8,204 bases of DNA from Flavobacteriales bacterium. GTDB lineage: Bacteria; Bacteroidota; Bacteroidia; Flavobacteriales; Flavobacteriaceae. The notes beneath the pieces were generated by a model. It made no database searches. It was given only the letters and a program-made list of their open reading frames with translations, and was not told the DNA's origin. Numbering within the stretch: the stretch's first letter is position 1; every line of letters begins with the position of its first letter. Below, in pieces: positions 1 to 7,729 of the stretch. Location: contig JALSTJ010000360.1 in the NCBI GenBank assembly GCA_026983815.1, positions 1-8,204 of the forward strand, written 5' to 3'. The translations under genes were made by a program, and so were the position numbers.

Positions 1-962
1 TTGAGTTCTCCCGTTCGTGGAATTTTTCCGGTTAATCTGCCGGTTACTTTTTGTTCGCGTCCGAGATAATCGCTTATCATTTCTTCTATAAACGGATAGC
101 CGTCTTCCAAAACCAATATTTTTTCGTTACGGTCAAACATTTTGGCTATTAATGATTTAGGTAGCGGATAATGTGAAACTTTTAATAAATCATAAGCTAA
201 TCCGTCGGGAAAATTTTCCAATAAATAATTAACGGCAATTCCCGAAGCGATGATACCCAATTGGTTGTCATTTCCTTCTTGATAATCATTCCATCGGGAT
301 TGTTCGGCTATTTTTTCCAATTCTTTTTGCTTCTCAATTAAATTCTTATATTGAATTTTTGCAAAAGAAGGAATCAAAGCAAAACGCTTGGTGTCTTCTA
401 CTAATTTCAAAGGATTTTGTTCTTTTTTATTTTTCACCTCAACATTGGCTCGCGAATGCGAAAGGCGTGTAACCGAACGCAAAAGCACGGGAAGTTGAGT
501 TTTTTCGGAAAGTTCAAAAGCATAAGCCATCATATCATAAGCTTCTTGCTGATTGGAAGGTTCCAAGATGGGAACCATTGCAAATTTGCCATAAAAACGC
601 GAATCTTGTTCGTTTTGCGACGAATGTTGTGAAGGGTCGTCGGCGACTACTACAACCAAACCGCCATTGATTCCCGAAATAGCCATATTGATAAAGGCGT
701 CGGAAGCAACGTTTAAGCCCACGTGTTTCATCGTAACTATTGCTCGTTTACCGGCATAAGACATTCCTAAGGCTTCTTCCATTGCCACCTTTTCGTTGGT
801 TGCCCAATGTGCGATGATTTTGCCATCTTTGGTTTCTTTTTGTTTTTCTATATATTCAATAATTTCGGTAGAAGGCGTGCCGGGATAACCATAGGCGCCG
901 GACATACCGGCATCAATGGCTCCTTGTGCAATCGCTTCATTTCCCAGAAGTATTTTTTGCAT
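1..962 (-). CDS. iorA: Indolepyruvate:ferredoxin oxidoreductase, alpha subunit (IorA type), N-terminal part
   Basis: The enzyme oxidatively decarboxylates arylpyruvates such as indolepyruvate to aryl-acetyl-CoA and reduces ferredoxin, using thiamine diphosphate in the cytoplasm. I translated this stretch by hand: 320 codons, open throughout, starting at the ATG at 962-960 and running off the left edge without a stop. The N-terminal pyrimidine-binding region is clear: GYPGTPSTE at residues 25-33, then ATNEKVAMEEALG at 54-66, whose Glu57 matches the conserved glutamate that activates the cofactor. GINGGLVVVVADDPSQHSS (97-115) is typical of IorA rather than of pyruvate or 2-oxoglutarate oxidoreductases. 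A charged, helix-like linker (about 175-225) leads into the middle domain (DYLGREQKVTGRLTGKIP, 298-315). The pyrophosphate-binding domain and any C-terminal 4Fe-4S domain would lie outside the window, as would a partner iorB, so complex completeness cannot be judged. No Shine-Dalgarno is visible. The best -7-like element upstream, TAACTTTA at 1002-995, is imperfect. The family assignment is secure; substrate preference is inferred. Confidence 0.92.
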   Translation of the reverse strand, partial: MQKILLGNEAIAQGAIDAGMSGAYGYPGTPSTEIIEYIEKQKETKDGKIIAHWATNEKVAMEEALGMSYAGKRAIVTMKHVGLNVASDAFINMAISGINGGLVVVVADDPSQHSSQNEQDSRFYGKFAMVPILEPSNQQEAYDMMAYAFELSEKTQLPVLLRSVTRLSHSRANVEVKNKKEQNPLKLVEDTKRFALIPSFAKIQYKNLIEKQKELEKIAEQSRWNDYQEGNDNQLGIIASGIAVNYLLENFPDGLAYDLLKVSHYPLPKSLIAKMFDRNEKILVLEDGYPFIEEMISDYLGREQKVTGRLTGKIPRTGEL

Positions 963-1037
963 AATAAAAGTCTTTTATAAAAGAAAATTTGCTTTAAAGT
1001 TACAAAAAATTTCAACTTAAAATATAACTTTAATCAT

Positions 1038-1076
1038 AAAAAAAAAGAGGATATCTATTGAGACAGCCTCTTTTTT
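1038..1076 (-). terminator. Rho-independent terminator of the metalloprotease gene
   Basis: On the minus strand, 19 bases past the protease stop codon, a perfect 10-bp inverted repeat (AAAAAAGAGG at 1041-1050 with CCTCTTTTTT at 1067-1076) surrounds a 16-base loop. Reading leftward, the hairpin is followed by a run of nine T (complement of 1038-1046), as expected of an intrinsic terminator. The other strand also ends in a T run (1071-1076), so it could work in both directions, although no plus-strand gene approaches it. It separates the protease transcript from the downstream iorA gene, so iorA probably has its own promoter in 963-1037. Confidence 0.85.
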
Positions 1077-1095
1077 ATCGGAAAATTCTATGGAT

Positions 1096-3768
1096 TTATT
1101 TTACCAATAATTTTTGTGTGCTTTGTTGTTGCCCGTTTTTAATATGAACCATATACAAACCTTTATTTAATGATTTTAAATTTAATTTTGCATTAAAAAT
1201 CTCACCTGTATCATTATATTTTTGTTTGATAACTTCTCTACCGCTTATATCGATTAAAGAAATTTCAACAGGCAGGTTATTTAGCTTTTTAAAACTGATT
1301 TGTACCATATTATCTGTCGGATTAGGCCAAATATTCAATCCGGGTAAATTAACCGGATTAACGGCACTTGTTACTATATGACAAGTTTCAACTCCCCAGC
1401 TAACAATTGTTCCGACATCCTGCCCTGCATTATCGCTTACCCATAAGGTCCAAGTTCCATTGGCATTTTCTCCATAAAAATCCGATAGATTTCCAACGGG
1501 TTTTACATGTCCTTGAATATTGCTACAATTCAAATTATTTCCGTCATCATCAAAGGTTGCTATAATATTATTTTGGCTTCCACAATTTTGATTGTATAAA
1601 ACTACTTCTGTTCCGGAAGGAGAAATTACTTTTATTTTTAAATCTTGAATATATGTATGTGCAATATTAATATTGACATTAACATCACTTATGATATGAG
1701 TGTCAGATACATTAATGGTGGTGGTAATTCCATTGGGATCATTATCGGGGATATTCAAACTTGTATTGTTGTCCGAAGTTGTATTACATACATTTTGAAA
1801 AGTTCCGACAGCAATTTTTCCTTTGGCCAAATCAAAGAAGTATCGATTATGACCTTTAACCATAATTCTTCCATCCGGGCTATCAATTCCGGAAGGAACA
1901 GTAATAGTTTCACTTCCGTCATTAGGAACATTGGAAGCCAATACATAATCGAAAGAAACGCCGTTATTATCTGAAAAAAGGATATCAACTGTGCTGCAAT
2001 TTACTTGTCCTCCTGTAGTTCCTGCTACATTCCAAGTGATAGTTTTGGTTTGTCCGGGCTGCCAAACTTCATCAGCACCTTGTGAGGTTACTCTAAATGG
2101 TCCGGTGCTTCCATCCACTTGAATATTAAGTGTTTCGACAGGCGTTTGTCCACCGCCTGTATGATTATCTCGAACCGTAACCGCAAAATTCAAATTGCGA
2201 CTAACACTTGGTAATACTTCCCAAGTAGATCCATAAGAATTATTTAAAATATTCCCGATTGGAGGAAAACTTCTGTAATTTTTTTCGGTAGGTAAATAAG
2301 AACGAAACATCGGACCCGCAGTATTGGTTGAAACCGGAGTATAAGCGTTAATATTCGAATCATTTATGATATCGACTTCTTCCCAGCAATAGGTCAATAA
2401 ATCATTTTGAGCATCCGTGGCATTGGCTTCTAAAATAAAAGGAGTTGATTTGGGAATATAATTGTTTGAATATGAAACGGCATTTATTTGAGGAGCTGTA
2501 TTTCCGATATTGGTTTGCTGTGCACAAGTTCCCCAATTGGTTATATAACCGGTAATTTCACTGACACTTACGATATGAAAGTAAGCATCGCTGTGATTCT
2601 GCACATTAGGAGCACAAACCCCGGCATAAGCCATTATGGTAGAACCGCTTCCGGGTTCAACGGAAGTTCCCATATTTCTGTTACTCTGACAAGAATTGGC
2701 AAAGGTATGATTGGCACCGAATGAATGACCTACTTCGTGGGCTACATAATCTACATCATAAGGGTCTCCTATGGGGTTTTGCGAACCGGTTACCGAACGT
2801 GCTTTTTGATTGGCATTACAAATAACTCCTAATCCGGAAATTCCTCCGCCCGGATATGTAGAAAATAAATGTCCGCCATCATAATTGCTCACTCCGATAT
2901 GTTGATTCAAAACATTGGTGTTATTGTTTAACATACTGATAATATCGGTATTATCATAAGGGTCGGTATTAGGGTCTAAAAAAATCACTTGGTCTTCCGT
3001 AGAAACCAAAGCCAAATGTATGCCTAAATCTCTTTCATAAATGGTATTCAACCGATCGACGGTTGTTGTAACAGCCGCTAATACCACAGCTTTTTTTTGT
3101 GCATTGGTGGCATTGGAAGGAATAACTCCCGCTTGAATAGCCAAATTTACGTGATATTGAGAATATTCTCCGGTCGTTCCTACGGCATAACGATAGGTTC
3201 TCAAAACTCCATCGGTAGATTGTCTTGAATTTTGCAATTGTTCATTAAAATCCGTATGATCTTGTGTAAAACATTCAAAAGATTCGGCAGCTAAATCGGT
3301 TTTTTTATAGACCCAATAAATTTGATTTTGGGGATTAACCGCTTGAATAATTTCAGCTGATTTACCGGGTTTAAAAATTTCAATATTAACTCCCCAAGGG
3401 CTTATAACTATGCTTGCTTGCGACGGTTTTTTTAAACCAAAGGCTCTATAAGTTTGTATTTCGGGAAATTTTTGTTGCAGACCTACACTTAATGTGGATG
3501 ATTTATAAACTTTATAAATGGAAAAGTTCCCGTTGGTAGAAGGTAAAACAATCCGGATACCTTCTTGTCCGGAGTATAAATCGGGAGCTTGTTTCAGTTC
3601 TTGTTTCAATCCTTGTTCTGCAAGCGTGTAGGTTGCGTAATCATCGGGAATTCTTTCTTGGGGCAAGATTACATTTTGATAATTTCCTTTGAAAGATGTC
3701 CAATAATTTTTTTGTGCATAGCTGAAAAAGCTAATGCCGGCAAATAGTAATAAAATAATTTTTTTCAT
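1096..3768 (-). CDS. Secreted reprolysin-like zinc metalloprotease with P domain and T9SS type A sorting domain
   Basis: This is an extracellular zinc endopeptidase of 890 residues. Domains in order: Sec signal peptide (MKKIILLLFAGISFFSYAQ, 1-19); propeptide (about 20-185); catalytic domain (about 186-415) beginning LRTYRYAVGTTGEY. It has the zinc site HExxHxxGxxH (His344, Glu345, His348, Gly351, His354) and a Met-turn, STIMAYAG, with Met379, as in M12B/metzincin enzymes. Next come a beta-sandwich-like region (about 424-553), a second one resembling Kre9/KNH-type modules (about 556-655, with WQPGQTKTITWNV), a proprotein-convertase P domain (about 660-796, with IQDLKIKVISPSGT and NGTWTLWVSDNAGQD), and a C-terminal T9SS sorting domain (about 808-890) with the NIWPNPT box, KGLYMVHI and a basic end, QKLLVK. 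The last domain implies passage through the T9SS pore and cleavage of the tag at the cell surface. All catalytic residues are present and the frame is intact. Likely role is nutrient acquisition or virulence-type proteolysis; the substrate is unknown. It is transcribed alone, from the promoter at 3800-3829 to the terminator at 1038-1076. Confidence 0.93.
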   Translation of the reverse strand: MKKIILLLFAGISFFSYAQKNYWTSFKGNYQNVILPQERIPDDYATYTLAEQGLKQELKQAPDLYSGQEGIRIVLPSTNGNFSIYKVYKSSTLSVGLQQKFPEIQTYRAFGLKKPSQASIVISPWGVNIEIFKPGKSAEIIQAVNPQNQIYWVYKKTDLAAESFECFTQDHTDFNEQLQNSRQSTDGVLRTYRYAVGTTGEYSQYHVNLAIQAGVIPSNATNAQKKAVVLAAVTTTVDRLNTIYERDLGIHLALVSTEDQVIFLDPNTDPYDNTDIISMLNNNTNVLNQHIGVSNYDGGHLFSTYPGGGISGLGVICNANQKARSVTGSQNPIGDPYDVDYVAHEVGHSFGANHTFANSCQSNRNMGTSVEPGSGSTIMAYAGVCAPNVQNHSDAYFHIVSVSEITGYITNWGTCAQQTNIGNTAPQINAVSYSNNYIPKSTPFILEANATDAQNDLLTYCWEEVDIINDSNINAYTPVSTNTAGPMFRSYLPTEKNYRSFPPIGNILNNSYGSTWEVLPSVSRNLNFAVTVRDNHTGGGQTPVETLNIQVDGSTGPFRVTSQGADEVWQPGQTKTITWNVAGTTGGQVNCSTVDILFSDNNGVSFDYVLASNVPNDGSETITVPSGIDSPDGRIMVKGHNRYFFDLAKGKIAVGTFQNVCNTTSDNNTSLNIPDNDPNGITTTINVSDTHIISDVNVNINIAHTYIQDLKIKVISPSGTEVVLYNQNCGSQNNIIATFDDDGNNLNCSNIQGHVKPVGNLSDFYGENANGTWTLWVSDNAGQDVGTIVSWGVETCHIVTSAVNPVNLPGLNIWPNPTDNMVQISFKKLNNLPVEISLIDISGREVIKQKYNDTGEIFNAKLNLKSLNKGLYMVHIKNGQQQSTQKLLVK

Positions 3769-3799
3769 TTGTATAAATATTTTTAATAAGTGTCTTTTG

Positions 3800-3829
3800 C
3801 AAATCTAAAATAAAATATCAGTTTTCAAA
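3800..3829 (-). promoter_or_regulatory. Bacteroidota-type promoter for the metalloprotease gene
   Basis: Reading the minus strand, TTTG (3829-3826) is followed by an 18-base AT-rich spacer and then TAGATTTG (3807-3800), a perfect match to the Bacteroidota -7 consensus TAnnTTTG. Transcription would start about 7 bases further on, near 3793, giving a leader of roughly 25 bases before the ATG at 3768. The leader has no Shine-Dalgarno sequence. The promoter lies in the 121-base gap after lptD, so the protease can be expressed independently of lptD. The match is seen directly; use in vivo is inferred. Confidence 0.75.
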
Positions 3830-3889
3830 AAAAATTAACAGCATAGGATAATTTTTTTATGGATTATTGAATAAAAAATAATCAATATT

Positions 3890-6532
3890 TTAGAAGAATT
3901 TACGAAGGGGTTCTCTTCTTTTATCATATTTGATATCTTTAAGTATTGAAGATTTGATTCCTATATAAAAATACCAGGATTTATAACGTCCCAAAGGTTT
4001 CCAATCAAAACGCATGACCCAGCTTTTTAAATCACGTGTAAAATTAAGGGTGGTAATGGTAAATCCTTTATTGACAATATCATAACCACTGCGAAAGCCT
4101 ACCCTCCAGTTCTCAGTAAAATTAACATTTCCGGAAAATGTCAGGGTATTTCCGGTAATGGATCTATTCGAACTTGGGTTATAAGCCGTATTTGTGTACC
4201 GAAAATCATAGTTTAGTTTTAAATTCCATTTTACAGGATTATAATATGCTTTTACCTCTTCACCTTTTGAAGTCTTTTTTGGTTTGTTTTTATCTTTTGA
4301 AAAACTATGATTATCAAAATTATAACCGGTAGTAAAAGAAAAAGTTTGAAATCGTCCCAGTCCGTTTCCATTAGCAATAGCCAAATCTTTGGATATGATA
4401 CCATCTTGTATGTCATAAGGATCAAAAACTGAGCTGAGACGTATATTTAATCCTTTGGTCAATTGAAATGATGAGGTTAAATTAAATTTGGACAGTTGCA
4501 TGGAATCCCGTAAAAAATTATATGAATTGCTGACGGTTAAAAATCTCAAGCGTTTGGTTTTTCCGTCTTTGGTTTTGTATTTGGCTTCAAAAACTTGTGT
4601 AAGAGCCATAGTTAAATTTTTATTTTCCGTGGTATCAGGTCTCCCATACATATTATTATCAAATTCCGTGTATGTTACCTTTTCTCCGGGGGATTTTTCA
4701 TATTCCTTAATAAATTGTTTAAATTTAGGTCGATAAGAATAGCTAAATGAAGGTGTAATCGTATGGCGAATACCCAATATTTTTTTATCATCACCAAACA
4801 AATAAGTTCCGAAAATATTGGTAGAAAGTGAAGCATTCATATTCAAACTTCTAAAGGATTTAAAACCGTTTTTTTGTTCAATAACTTCCTGTCCATTTCC
4901 ATTGTTTGCAGTAGGGTCCCAACGTTTCTCGATATATTGAAGCGCCCAAACTTCTTGATAATTGATACTGGGTTGAAAATTAAAATATTTGAATAATTTA
5001 ATATCGGTTTTTATGGGAATTCTATGTCTGGCAGCTACTTCTTTTCCTTCCCACATACGTTTGGTAAGCAACAAGCTGTCAGTAGTGCGAATAGTATTTT
5101 GTGCATCAAAAGTATAATTGAGATTGATTTTTTGTAAAGCATTTTTTTTGATACCATTTTTTGCAAACGGATATAATCGATCTGTATTTAGATTTATTTG
5201 TGGCAGTATCAAAGTAATTTGTTGTTGTGTTACTTTTTGGTTGTTACTCAAAGACATGGATAAATGTAAAGGTAAGTTTCTAAAATTACGTGAATAAGAT
5301 ACCGAAGAATTAATCTCATTATTCAATTGATTATTTACATTATGAGCCACATAATAATTATCCGAATTTCTATAATATTTACTACTACCAAACCTTACAT
5401 TTGCAGAAAAATTACTCAAAGGACTGCTTTTGGAATCTTTGGAGTGAACCCAACGGATATTCCAAAGACTATTTTTCTGATAATTGGGCAAACCAATCAA
5501 AGAAGTAATTTGATTTTCTAGATTAAAAACAAAACTTCCATTGTATCTGTATCGTTTTTTATATCGGCTTCCTACATGAAAAGCATAACTTCCATTGGTA
5601 TAAAAATCAGCAGTTGTTGTAAGGTCTAAATATGGATTAATTGCCCAATAAAATCCACCATTTTGAAAAGAAAAACCTTTGGTGCTTTCCCCTACACTGG
5701 GGACAATAAATCCCGATGCCCGTGTTTTTAGTAGCGGAAAAAAACCAAAAGGAATCACAAAAGGGGTTGGCACATCTTCTATCCACATTTGGGTAGTTCC
5801 TACAATAATTTTCTTACCCGGAACTATTTTTCCTTTTTTAGCCAAAAAGTAATATTCGGGGTGTTCTCTATCTTCCGAAGTAGTAAATTTTACATTGGAA
5901 ACAAACATCACGCTGTCGTTATATTTTTTGGAAACTTCACTGATTAGGCTGATATCTCCTTCTTTGGTGTAAGTATTCCAAACCAGCGCTTTTTTTGTTT
6001 CATAATTAAAACGAATGCTGTCATTTTCTGTTTTGGTACTTCCTTGAATGAAAACCGGTCGTTGAGAAGGTTTTCCTAGAGAATCAGGGATGCGTCCGGC
6101 ATATACTTCTTTTTTTGCATAATCCACATAAATAACTCCTGCAGTCAATTCAAAATCTTTATACTTGATGTGGGCATGATTGTATAATTTGATAAACTTC
6201 TGTTTTTGATTAATCTCCGTATAATCTTCTGCATAATGAACCAATTTGGATTCCAATCCTCCTTTGGAAATACTGTCCTGTGAAATTTTCAAGCTGTCCG
6301 GAGTTTTTTTAATACTATCTCTAATATTTTTTTGACGTGGATTTTTAATTGAATCGATGTTTATGCGATGTTTTTGCAAGACAGGAATGTTTTTTAAACT
6401 TTCTTTCAATTTAGGATTTTTTGTATCAATCTGAGCAAAAACAGTAGTAGAGGTTATAAATATCCACAAAAAAAACATGCCAAAACTTATTTTGGTAAAC
6501 AATTTGCTTATGTTATTTTTGTAGATTGACAT
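3890..6532 (-). CDS. lptD: LPS assembly outer-membrane protein LptD
   Basis: LptD is the outer-membrane beta-barrel that receives LPS from the periplasmic Lpt bridge and inserts it into the outer leaflet, normally with a plug lipoprotein, LptE. From the ATG at 6532 the protein has 880 residues, in the usual size range for Bacteroidota LptD. It has a signal peptide ending TSTTVFA before Gln34, then a basic, repetitive linker rich in DSIK/DSLK units (about 60-92). A periplasmic OstA/beta-jellyroll region follows (about 93-250, with KLYNHAHIKYKDFELTAG and VPTPFVIPFGFFPLLKTRASG at its end). The rest (about 275-880) is a long barrel of alternating aromatic strands ending in Phe (REPLRKFF), as outer-membrane barrels often do. 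The frame also allows a start seven codons upstream, at TTG 6553. I prefer the ATG because that TTG lies inside a -7 promoter element and 6532 is the first ATG before the signal peptide. No cysteine is present. The gene is divergent from the amidase gene; no convincing terminator follows it. Confidence 0.9.
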   Translation of the reverse strand: MSIYKNNISKLFTKISFGMFFLWIFITSTTVFAQIDTKNPKLKESLKNIPVLQKHRINIDSIKNPRQKNIRDSIKKTPDSLKISQDSISKGGLESKLVHYAEDYTEINQKQKFIKLYNHAHIKYKDFELTAGVIYVDYAKKEVYAGRIPDSLGKPSQRPVFIQGSTKTENDSIRFNYETKKALVWNTYTKEGDISLISEVSKKYNDSVMFVSNVKFTTSEDREHPEYYFLAKKGKIVPGKKIIVGTTQMWIEDVPTPFVIPFGFFPLLKTRASGFIVPSVGESTKGFSFQNGGFYWAINPYLDLTTTADFYTNGSYAFHVGSRYKKRYRYNGSFVFNLENQITSLIGLPNYQKNSLWNIRWVHSKDSKSSPLSNFSANVRFGSSKYYRNSDNYYVAHNVNNQLNNEINSSVSYSRNFRNLPLHLSMSLSNNQKVTQQQITLILPQINLNTDRLYPFAKNGIKKNALQKINLNYTFDAQNTIRTTDSLLLTKRMWEGKEVAARHRIPIKTDIKLFKYFNFQPSINYQEVWALQYIEKRWDPTANNGNGQEVIEQKNGFKSFRSLNMNASLSTNIFGTYLFGDDKKILGIRHTITPSFSYSYRPKFKQFIKEYEKSPGEKVTYTEFDNNMYGRPDTTENKNLTMALTQVFEAKYKTKDGKTKRLRFLTVSNSYNFLRDSMQLSKFNLTSSFQLTKGLNIRLSSVFDPYDIQDGIISKDLAIANGNGLGRFQTFSFTTGYNFDNHSFSKDKNKPKKTSKGEEVKAYYNPVKWNLKLNYDFRYTNTAYNPSSNRSITGNTLTFSGNVNFTENWRVGFRSGYDIVNKGFTITTLNFTRDLKSWVMRFDWKPLGRYKSWYFYIGIKSSILKDIKYDKRREPLRKFF
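6491..6521 (+). promoter_or_regulatory. Bacteroidota-type promoter for the amidase (and MCE) transcript
   Basis: TTTG at 6491-6494, a 19-base spacer and TATTTTTG at 6514-6521 match the Bacteroidota -33/-7 consensus exactly. The start of transcription should be near 6528, giving a leader of about 50 bases before the ATG at 6578. The whole element lies inside the first codons of lptD on the other strand (signal-peptide region), so it is embedded in a coding sequence. Confidence 0.7.
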
Positions 6533-6550
6533 AAATTGATTTAGAAAATT

Positions 6551-6558
6551 CAAAAATA
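6551..6558 (-). promoter_or_regulatory. Candidate -7 element of the lptD promoter
   Basis: On the minus strand TATTTTTG (6558-6551) fits TAnnTTTG perfectly, but no good TTTG is found 17-21 bases upstream, so the promoter is weaker or activator-dependent if real. Transcription would start near 6544, leaving a leader of only about 12 bases before the ATG at 6532. The last three bases of the element are the TTG that could be read as an earlier lptD start; a transcript made from here would not contain it. Confidence 0.45.
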
Positions 6559-6577
6559 AATAATTTGTTAGAAACTT

Positions 6578-7678
6578 ATGTATAAAAATTTAAAACATAT
6601 TTTCATTTTAATTATCATAGCAAATTTTATGCTAAACCCATTAGAAGATATCCTTGGACAGCAAAAAAAATTTAAAGTGGTGATAGATGCCGGACATGGT
6701 GGACACGATACGGGAACTCGAGGAACCGGAAAAATGAAAAATAAAGAAAAAGATGTAGCTTTGGCAGTGGCAAAACTAGTTTATAAAAAATTGTCCAAAC
6801 ATCCCGAAATCAAACCGATTCTTACCCGAAATAAAGATGTTTTTCTAGAATTATGGGAACGAGCTGAAATTGCCAACAAGAAAAAAGCGGACTTATTCAT
6901 TTCTATACATTGTAATGCCAATCCTAATAAACGAGCTGCCGGCTCAGAAACTTTTGTTCTTGGAATTCATCGTAATAAAGATAATTTAGAAGTAGCCAAA
7001 CGAGAAAATTCGGTCATCAAACTAGAAAAGGGAAATCATTTGAAATATGAAGGTTTTGATCCTAATCATCCGGAGTCTTTTATTGGTTTAACTCTTTTGC
7101 AAGAAGAATTTCTGGATCAATCCATACGCTTGGCTTCCTTGATTCAAAATCAATATCAAAAACATTTGCATAATATCAAGGATCGAAGTGTTCAGCAAGC
7201 GGGATTTGCCGTTTTGCGCCTGACATATATGCCCAGTGTGCTCACCGAAATAGGTTTTTTGACCAATCCCAAAGAAGAAAAATTTTTAAATTCCAAAAAC
7301 GGACAAGATAAAATTGCGCAATCCATTGCAGATGCCGTAATGGAATATTATCATTACATTATGGCTAATTCTCAAGTCGAAATTGTAGAAAAACCGAAAA
7401 AAAATCGAACGAAACATATTTATCCCGGAATCATTTTTAAAGTACAATTGGCTGCTTCAAAGAAAAAAATAGCTTTAAAGCCACAGAATTTTCATCATTT
7501 ACCGGAATTGTCATTGGTGAAAGTTGGGCAATGGTATAAATATTATGCTGGAAATACATCGGATTATACAAAAATTAATAAAATCAAAAAACAAGCAAGA
7601 AAATTTTATCCAACGGCATTTATTGTTGCATATAAAAACGGAAAACGCATAGATTTAAAAGATATATTAAAAAAATAA
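6578..7678 (+). CDS. N-acetylmuramoyl-L-alanine amidase (Amidase_3) with SPOR-like C-terminus
   Basis: This zinc amidase cleaves the bond between N-acetylmuramic acid and L-alanine in peptidoglycan, in the periplasm, usually for daughter-cell separation or wall turnover. The 366-residue protein opens with a basic and hydrophobic export signal (about 1-22) without a clear cleavage site. The Amidase_3 domain covers about 32-260. The zinc and catalytic residues are all visible: His40 in VVIDAGHGGHDTG, Glu57 in KNKEKDVAL, His111 in LFISIHCNAN and Glu224 in PSVLTEIGFLTNP. Between them, residues about 127-185 (KRENSVIKLE, ESFIGLTLLQEEFLDQS) form the helical insertion seen in AmiC-like Bacteroidota amidases, which may occlude the active site. 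A lysine-rich linker (270-279) leads to a SPOR-like domain (about 284-355, starting IFKVQLAASKKK), expected to bind denuded glycan strands at division sites. The ATG at 6578 is preceded by no Shine-Dalgarno sequence. It is probably cotranscribed with the MCE gene 51 bases downstream. Confidence 0.92.
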   Translation: MYKNLKHIFILIIIANFMLNPLEDILGQQKKFKVVIDAGHGGHDTGTRGTGKMKNKEKDVALAVAKLVYKKLSKHPEIKPILTRNKDVFLELWERAEIANKKKADLFISIHCNANPNKRAAGSETFVLGIHRNKDNLEVAKRENSVIKLEKGNHLKYEGFDPNHPESFIGLTLLQEEFLDQSIRLASLIQNQYQKHLHNIKDRSVQQAGFAVLRLTYMPSVLTEIGFLTNPKEEKFLNSKNGQDKIAQSIADAVMEYYHYIMANSQVEIVEKPKKNRTKHIYPGIIFKVQLAASKKKIALKPQNFHHLPELSLVKVGQWYKYYAGNTSDYTKINKIKKQARKFYPTAFIVAYKNGKRIDLKDILKK

Positions 7679-7729
7679 TTATTTTACCAAAAATGTATTA
7701 ATTTGCAATTGATTTTTTAATTCAATTTT

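Noticed and set aside
417..632. Open frame of 71 codons on the plus strand inside iorA
   Set aside because: It lies antisense to a well-supported coding region, starts with TTG and shows no recognisable domain.
995..1002. TAACTTTA on the minus strand as a -7 element for iorA
   Set aside because: It differs from TAnnTTTG at the last base and has no TTTG at the right spacing. A promoter is expected in this spacer but I cannot place it.
1645..2724. Several open frames of 77-109 codons inside the protease gene, on both strands
   Set aside because: They are shadows of the protease reading frame without leaders, signal sequences or known motifs.
3862..3883. Inverted repeat GATTATT / AATAATC just after the lptD stop codon, a possible terminator
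   Set aside because: The stem is 7 bp of almost only A-T pairs, and in the lptD direction it is followed by an A run rather than a T run. It is too weak to call; lptD may read through toward the protease promoter.
4488..5521. Plus-strand open frames of 82 and 64 codons inside lptD
   Set aside because: They are antisense to the barrel-coding region and have no supporting features.
7695..7704. TATTAATTTG before the MCE gene as a separate promoter
   Set aside because: The spacing within the element does not fit TAnnTTTG and no TTTG lies upstream at the right distance, so cotranscription with the amidase is more likely.
7707..7727. AATTGA / TCAATT inverted repeat just before the MCE gene start
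   Set aside because: Six A-T-rich base pairs in a very AT-rich spacer are expected by chance, and there is no sign of a regulatory function.
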